Positions 26,401 through 35,400 of a DNA stretch of 64,000 nucleotides are shown one piece after another. The notes beneath the pieces were generated by a model. That model was given only the letters and a program-made list of their open reading frames with translations, did no database searches and was not told where the DNA came from. Both the position numbers and the translations under genes were made by a program. The first letter of the stretch is position 1. Every line of letters starts with the position of its first letter. The stretch lies in the NCBI GenBank assembly GCA_964036195.1, contig OZ038457.1, positions 12,675,147 to 12,739,146 of the forward strand, read 5' to 3'. The DNA comes from Sphaerolaimus hirsutus (lineage: Eukaryota > Nematoda > Chromadorea > Monhysterida > Sphaerolaimidae).

Positions 26401-29400
26401 TTCGGCCGATGTTTTTTTTTTAAAAATACGTTTAAAAAAAACATCGGCCAACCCTAATTACACCGCGGGAGTGTTTCCTCGGGAAAAATTTACGGCTTAA
26501 AGTAACCCGAGTATACGCGTTTGTAATGCTATAGATGCTAAAATAATGACTTTTATCAATGGCCCCATTTCTTATGGCGCTTTTCCATCACTAGTGCCAG
26601 CGGCAAACGAAGGGATGCGTATTGTCACTTTCACGTTCTATTGTTGTCTAACGACAAGGACAATCTGAATCCCTACATTTGCCCTGAGTCTACATGCGCG
26701 GCGGGTTTACATGCGCAGAAGGCCTTAATCCTTTCTGTCAAGTTTGATGCTTTTTAAAATTTTTTGTTATTTAGTTTACATTTAGTTGATACAAATTTGC
26801 GATGTCAACTAGTGTGGGGCGAACATTTGCGCGAACCCTAAAACGACAGCGCGTTTCTGGCCCCAGTAAACCATAATAAACTTTCACGTCGCCGACAAAG
26901 CTGTTTGCCCTATGACCACGCACCCCCACAGGCTCCGCCCTCCAGTTCACAGTCGCCGCCGCCTACCGCTTCGACCGAGTTCGCCTCCATAGCACCCAGC
27001 GCCTGTCTGGTTTGGCATTGGCCCAACGCTGAACGCGACCAACTTTTGAGGGTTCGGCCGGCTACGGCGAAATATTGGAGCGAACCGTTTCGTATCGATG
27101 CCAGCGCCAGCTTTGAGTTGGCTCTCAGGTGTGGTCATCGCCTGGAGTTTCCAATGGGGGCTGAGAGGTAACCCCGAAACCGCCCAGCTATCTATCTATC
27201 TATGTATCCCGGCGGCTGCTCAGCTATCAATATTTTTTGGCTACTATCCCCTGAACCTCCTTCCCCCCAACTCGCCCAGCTATCTAGATATCAAGAGCAA
27301 TTTTCACATGGATTCAAATAACTATAGATACAGTTGCACTTACATTAAAGCACCCTGTGCATGCATTTGAGATGCTGTTTCCTGCGCAGAGGCCACCCTG
27401 GTGGGATGTGGCGCGTGCGCGTGCAGGTGAGCCAGTGGGGCGGCGGCTTCCGCGTGGCGCTCGTGTGCGTGCCCGCCGCGGCCGTTGGCTCCGAGCCAGA
27501 GCCCGAGCCCGTGCGCGTGTGCAACAACAGCGACGTGCCGCTGCTCTTCAGGTCGGGTTTTGTTTTGTGTTTCTATTTTAGCGCGTGTATTTTGTTTCGT
27601 GAATCTCTCCCATCTGGCTGTCGTATGTTGTTACAGGCAGCACGAGTGCAACGAGCAACACCAATCGGACGTGATTCAACCGCACAGTTCGCGTGAGTCA
27701 CCTCAGATACGTGGTCAATGATCTATATGAATACGTTTACGTACTACGTATCACCGTATCACATTTACGTACAACGTTTGCAACTTGTAGAGACAAGATG
27801 GGGACAACGTGTTGACAATGTCTTGTTTCCACGTGTTTTCGATGTGTCAATGGCGCACCGCACACTGAAATTTTGAGTTCAGCGTTCGAACGTTTTTGCA
27901 CGCTGAACTACAAACGCTGAAATCAAAATCTAAAGGACACAAGGTTTTTGAAGCGTAAAAATTCGGAATTTGTAATTCTTCGCGTAATTTACATTCGAGC
28001 CGAAATTTTTACGCTTCAAAAACGCTGTGTTCTTTAGATTTTGATTTCAGCGTTTGTAGTTCAGCGTGCGAAAACGTTCGAACGCTGAACGCAAAATTTG
28101 TATGTGTGGTGCGCCATTATGTTGTATCGACGCTGGGTTTATACGCGTTACAATTGCAGTGGGCATTGAAATGCTGTGGGACGATGTTGTCTCTATGCTG
28201 CATTTTTTGTCAACACGTCCCCATCTTGTTTCTACTTGTTTCGGAATTGCTGTGAATGAATTTTACCTCAAACCTCCGCAAACCTTACCTTCGCTCAAAC
28301 AATGTCACGGTCGCAGTTCCCTACGCGTGGGACAACCCGATGAAGCAGCAGGCGATCACACTCACAGCGTACAGGTCGAAATCGGTCACTTACGATTTGA
28401 CCGTTCAGGGCGAGAAGGATAAATTGTACTACCAGAACTACTTTTTCATCGCTTTCGCTGCGTCATTCGAAGCTGGGTTAGTTCTAAATATATTTTAACA
28501 GCCTGTCTAGCATTTTTATGCTTTTTCGATTTGGGGGATTATAGTTTTATGTCCTTAATACCTATTTTGAGCTTTTTTTACCTACGTCTTGCGATTTTTC
28601 TCCCTTTTATTCCTTATAGACCTTGGAAAAGCCTTATATTTAATCCCCGCAACCCTCCCCCCAAAATTCTTTTTCAGTAATCTATGCCTCCGGAGGAGCC
28701 ATTTGCCGGGGATGGTCCGGCCGTAACGTAAACCCGGCCGTAAAGTAGAGGGTGCTACTTTAGACCGGGCATCATTACGGCAGAGTTGTTAAAAGTACTG
28801 AACGTTTTTCAAAGTAAACGTAAACGTAAAGTATTTTATTTTTAGTCACACCTGAGTACAGAAAACGTAAAGTAAAACTTTTCTACTATTATGCCGTGTA
28901 AAAGGTGAGTAAACTTAAATATCTGTAAATACTCAGGGAAAGCGTAAAAGTAAGGACGTTTTCGATTTTGTACCTAGGAAAACGTAAAAATGAGTATACG
29001 TGAAAGCGAGAGTCGTCGCTATCCCTACCCATCGCGAATTCTATAATCAATCACAATTACTCAATCACAATTAATCATTAGAATTCTCAATCACGTTTTC
29101 TGTACTCGCCTACTTTCAAAAAGTACGCGAGTAAGTGAGTACCGGTATTTTTTCGGGAGGAAACGTAAACGTATTTACGCAGCACTCGAGTATACGTATT
29201 TATCGAGTAAACGTAAATACGTTTGTACAACTATGCATTACGGCCGGGTTTACTTTACGGCCGAGTTCTCGCCCCATTTGCCATCTATCGAACCCCCAGA
29301 GGGTCAAAATCTAGCGTAACCCTCCCTACAACCCCTCCCCCCAATCTCCCTCCGAATTGCTATCGAACCCCCGCAAGGGTCGAAATTCTGGGACACCCGG

Positions 29401-32400
29401 TTTACAGTTATCAGCTGAAATATTTTTCCTTCCAGTTTTATCATTAGATTTTACGATACCAATTTTACCGATAAGGTTTGGTTGCTCGTTACGCAGTGCC
29501 GCGTCGCGTCTTGGTCAAGAGCACACGCAGTTGGTATTGGACGCTTTACCGGACGGCAAGGTCATACTCAACCAGATGGTTAGAGCAGTGCAGCATTTAC
29601 AATTTTTGAATTTTTCCAGACACCCAATTATTGCGACTTTAGATCTATATCTTTCCGCTGCCACAGGACAAAGTACGCGAATCTCAATTGTGGCGCACTG
29701 TGAGCCCCGCCAGCGGCAGCGTCGCGGTCGCGCGCGGCTCGGAGAGGTGTCTGCTGGAGAACGTGCACCTGGCCGCCATGTACAGCACCAACATGGTGCT
29801 GGACACGCTCGGCCCCGTGGCCACGACGTCGCAGACTGCGCTCGTGGTGCGCCGGGCGGACGCGACTAGGCTCAACTCGCAGGCGTGGACTTTCCAGGTT
29901 TGTCAGGATGAATCGCCAAAAATGAGGGAAATATAGCTAAAATAGGTATACCATCACATAAATAGCGAAAAATTGCTTAAAATAGGCAAACGGCACAAAA
30001 TTTGCGATTTTGAGCAAAAATATGGACAAAATTTACAAAAATCGCTCCAGGTAGCTAGATAACTGGCCAATTGAGGGGGTGGAGTTCAGGGTATAGTATC
30101 CAAAAAAACAGTTCCTCCTACGTAGAAAGATAGATAGCTGAGCGACCTGCGGGTGAAATAAGAAATCCTGGCGATTTGAGGTAAATCCTTACCTATCCAT
30201 AATCCATGCAATACATACTCTGACTCGGCCACGCAGTCATCCCGATTAGTGCCAGCGTCAATGGGTATCGGCGGTGTATACGTGCAGCCGGCCAATGGTT
30301 GTTTGGCATCCGGCCAGCGGGCTGTTTTGGCTCCCGATTTGTCGTCGAGCGGCGGATACAAGAGCCAAAGTGGAGTCGTCGACGATGCCTGCGCGCGTGT
30401 TGTGAAACGCAGGGAGAGGCCCGGCAGTGGTGCGCTCAGAGTGCACGTCACTTTTGAGGTTGGTGTCGTCGGCGGTTTGTGCTGTTGTGCTTATCTATAA
30501 ATTGTGTTAAATATTTACACCCTCTACAATAATCAGAGAAATTTGTTTAAGGGTTCCATTTGACGTCTATTAGATGATTTTTATGTATTGTAGTTTTTAG
30601 CCAGTGATTTGTGAAGAGAATTTCATGTAATTATTTGGTAATTCAAATTAGGCTTTCTTTTCTGTTAGAAAAATCTCCCCAGCGATTTCACAAAAAAAAC
30701 GCAAACAATTGGCTAAAACTCGTTTCGAATGTTCGTACCCTCGCAGGGGCCGACGCGCGTCCTGCACATCAGCGACGCGGCGGCTCAGCAAGCCGTGCTG
30801 CAGAGCGGCAGCGGCAGCGCCATCGCCAGCATGCAGAGTGTTGTTTCCGGGGCTGGGGCCGGCGGCGGCTCGCTGCAGTACGACGTAACTGTGCAGCTGG
30901 ACGCCGGCTTGGGGCTGTCCGTGGTGGCCGCGATGGGCGTGGAGCTGCTCTACGCCCGGCTGATCGATCTGCAGATGCACACGGCGCACTTGAGCGACGG
31001 GCAGCGCGTGCTCGCCTTGCAAGTGTTCAACGTGCAGGTCACTGTGTTTCCCATTTTTTTTATTAAGTGTCTTATTTGTTATGTGCATTCGTGTACCATC
31101 CTTCCGGTATCTAAAGTTTTTTTTGAATTAAAACAAAATACGAATCTAAAAAAGATTTGAGTTTTAAAGAAAACTTTGTAAAAGTAATGAATGAATAATT
31201 CAGGGTTGAAATTTTTTAGATCGACAGCACAAAATGCGAGCATAATACCTTTTTGAAAAAATTGGTGGCAAAAGTTGGTCGCGACTGGGCGTTAACTTAG
31301 TGCGACCATATCGGCAGTGTGTCAAACCTTTGGTCGCAGGCTGACAACCAAATGGTGGAGGGAAGACACTGGCAGTTGCTGTATACGCGCGAGCAAATTA
31401 TCACCTCGGAGGCAGACACCAGCGACGACAATTCGTCCTCGACGAGCGTGTGCGAGAACGCGCTCAGATCCGTGCCCGCGCTGAACATCGACATGCTGTG
31501 GGAAAGACATCCTACTTACGATGCGTATCAAGTGGGTAGCTTTGTCGCATTGGCGCCACACACACTGGATGTCAACTCGATTTTAGTTCAATTTCGGTCA
31601 CAGGACAATTTTCGAGTGCACGTGCGGCAAAGTCGAAGAGGAATTTGTATTTCCATGTGCATTTGTTCATGGCTTCGCAGCCCATAAACAAAAATCTTAC
31701 GTTTTCATTTACATTTTAGTTTATGGGCTGCGAAACCATGTTCTAATGCACATGGAAATACAAATTTCTCTTTGGCTTTGCCGCATGTGCCCTTGAAAAT
31801 TGTCCTGCGATCTACAGTGTCATCAAATCACCGGTTGACACCGAAACCAGTTGACATCCAGTGATACCAATTCGCATTTATACGTTTCCCCAAATCGACG
31901 AGCCATTTTTGCACTCGCAGCACTGCCGCGTGTTCATCAATCGGACGTCGCTGCAGATGGAAGAAACGCTGCTGTGGCGTCTGATGAAGTTCATGCGCGA
32001 CGCGCTGCACGTAGAGCCCAATGAGCATTTGCCGCACGTGCGTGCTTTTCATTCTTCTTCCGAGACTTGATCAAAACTAGGCTTTGGTTTTGGTATTGTA
32101 TTTTGGAACTGGAGCAGTTCGTGCCGGGTGCGCCGATAACCGGAATTCACTCTGCAAGTAAGCTCGCTCTGTAAGTTGTAGTGAACTGCAAGTAATTACG
32201 ACCGCTTTGAAGAGCACCCGCCCTGCAAGTATGCACACCAGCTAGCTTTAAAAAATGGTTAATTCTGATAAAATATATTTGAAGATAATTTCAGAAAATC
32301 TCTCACTTAAAATATAATCAAATCTATCTGAAAAAAATGACGAGAAAATATTAATGAGAATTTTTCTAGTTTATTCTCATAGTGAAGGAAAAAACAGTAG

Positions 32401-35400
32401 AAAATGTCAATAAATATAAGATGTTTTATATTTTCGGATATTTAAAAAAAAATATGTTTGCCAATCTCCCAGCTAAGCCTACTGATTCAGATACATTTAA
32501 TTTCATTTTCACTTTCAAAGATTTTCTGAGATCATACCTTTCTCAAAATCACATTTGTCAATGCTAGCTGTGGTGCATACTTGCAGGGCTAGCGCACTTC
32601 ATAGCAGTCATAATTACTTGCAGGCCGCCACTACTTGCAGAGCGAGCTTACTTGCAGAGAGGGTTTCGGTCAGTGCGCCCTGTGCGTGCACGCGGGGTCA
32701 CACTGAAACGGACATTTAATTAACCGAAACAATGTCCTATTAACCCACGGTGACGTGTGCAGGTGTCGGCGGAAAGTGCGCAGTGGTCAATAGGTGCAGA
32801 CAGCGTTCCGCAGGGCGACACGACGCCTGGTTCATTCATTGCGCGCAGGTGCTACTTCGGACAGCTGGTTATACACGTTGAGAGAATGGTGAGTGTTGAT
32901 GGAATTGAAGGAGCACTTTATGAGAACCGTCAGCCACAGATCTACGGTAGATGAAAAACTAGGCTATTGTTATTCGTGATGAAAAAGGGCGCCGTGGCAC
33001 CATTCCATCACTAATATACCGTATAACCTGAGATCCTCGATTAGTTCCCTCTGGGAATTATTTTTTCGTCTTTTCAACCGCATTTCTAGCAACTGTTTGT
33101 TTCAAATATTTTTAATAGACAATTAAATGATTCTGGTAATTTGCTTTTCACCAGTTAAAACATACATGGTATGTAAATACGTGGGTGCAGATTTTTTTAG
33201 ACAAATACTGATTTATAGCATGTATTTATGTGCTGTCGCTGCATGTGTGGAAAATCCCATCTGTGCGTTACCCATGAAACAATGTAGCACTATTTTGCCC
33301 CGAGTCCGCTGGCAGAAAGGTACTAATCGAGGATTTATGATAAATTGTGATAAGTGTTTTGTTACATAAGAATATTTGCTCAATATTTTGAGCAATGTTT
33401 TGAGGTTTGATGATTGACTCTCCTCGTGGAAAGTGGTTTGAATAAAACATTTAATTCTGGCGTGCACACGCAGTACCTCTCGATGGACACGCGCGGGGTG
33501 GCGTCGCTGCCGGCCGAGCTCGCCGCACTCAAGTCTCAATGGAATGTGCCTCTGGTCAAGTTCGAGAATGCCTCCGTGCACTTGGCTCCATTTCTTCAGA
33601 ATTGTTATTTTGAGACGTATGCATTTCTACTCGATGCTGTCAGGGAACATTTTGAAAGTGTGTTTGGGTGCGGTTTTTAATTACTTGTACTTGTCTGCAT
33701 GGCTTCATGGCGTTATAAATACTACATATTGCATTTATCCTCTGGCACGTTTTGCCCAGTATTTCATTTGTTGTTATTCCTCCTAAATATATTTATAAAA
33801 TACTATTTGTTTACATACGAAACACGTGGGTTTGTGTTTGCGACAGGTCAGGTACATTGCAAATCTACTACGCACAGGGTGCCTTCGGGGCCAAGCTGTG
33901 AACATCCTTGGCACAGTCGACTTTCTGGGTAACCCGCTGGGTCTCATTGAAGATATATCTGGCGGTTTCCAGGTATTTACTGCATGCTTTTCCCATATAC
34001 CGTATTTCCTCGAAATACCCCCAGGGCGTTCATTTTTTCATAGTGGAAATCTTAGGAACACATAAAATCGCGGTAACATCAGTGTAACATCCATCGCTGA
34101 TTGCATATAACATATATACACAGTTTTTTGCAAACATCAATGAGCTGAGTCTATCTGACGTTCAGAAATCAACAAATAATTTGAGCGGAAAAGCGACATA
34201 TCGGAATATTGCAGAAATAGTGAAGCATGAGTGCGGCATCCCCCGTTAATGTTATTTCGCTTCCTGCAGGACTTGCTGTTGGAGGGCAACGTGTCCGGCT
34301 TGGTATCCGGCATCGGTCACGGCTTGACCAACACCGTGGCCAAGGTTACCAGCTCGCTTTCAGACGGAGTGGGCGCCATCACAATGGACAAGAGACACCA
34401 ATTGACCAGGTTGACATTTTGCGCCGCATTTCCTTGCTGAATAATATGATGATATGCGCTTAACACGCAGAATGCGCGCCAGACAATACGCGCCGCACGT
34501 ACATGGCGGCAGTGCTGCACTCGGCCACTTGTACACTGGGGTTAAAGGTATATTTGTTTGAGCAACTACCTGCTTTCGATATTGTAATCGCATTCTACGT
34601 TCCAAAAATGTTGGGTTTTTTAGAAAACGTGATTAAAAATAATCTCAGAAAATCACTCAAAATAAAATTTAGGTAATTACCGGCATGATTTAATCAAGTG
34701 ATCTAATCTAATATAATCTCTCTGAAAAACGCTGAGGAAATCTAAAAATACAGATGAAAGATTTTTTATATTTTCTTATCATAAATAAATATAATTAAAT
34801 TTCTCCGGAAAAAAACCTTAGAAAATATAAATAAATATAAGATTTTTTCTAGTTTCTTACATTAAAAAATGCAGATCGCCCGACATTTTTTGGAACGCTA
34901 ATCCCATTTGCACATTCCCATGCAGGTCTGGGCATCGGCTTCGTGGGCGGCTTGTCGAGCCTGGCCGGCGGCATGATCGACGGCTTCAAGTCGGGCGGCA
35001 GCACGGGGCTGCTGGTGGGCGCCGGCGTGGGCGCGGTGGGCACGGTCACCAAACCGATACAGGGCGTGCTCGACCTGGCATCCGGTGCGGCTGCAGCCAC
35101 TCAGGAACTGGTCACCACCGGCGGCCGCAGGAACAGGTTCGGGCGGGAACCGGTCCGTGATACTGTATACTAGGCCGACCGCAAAGTATGTGTCCGAAAT
35201 AATACTTATGTCTTAGTCGATAACGCATGACCAGGACAAGTAAATACTAATGCACAATATCACCAAAAAAAACTGTTTAAAAAAGAAAAAAGTGAAATCT
35301 ATCTGGTTTTTGTTTTATTTTCGAAACAATTTTGATTTTATAAACGGTGACGTCACGATGGAGTGTTTCCTTCATTAATAAGGAATAGCATGCGGTCCGC

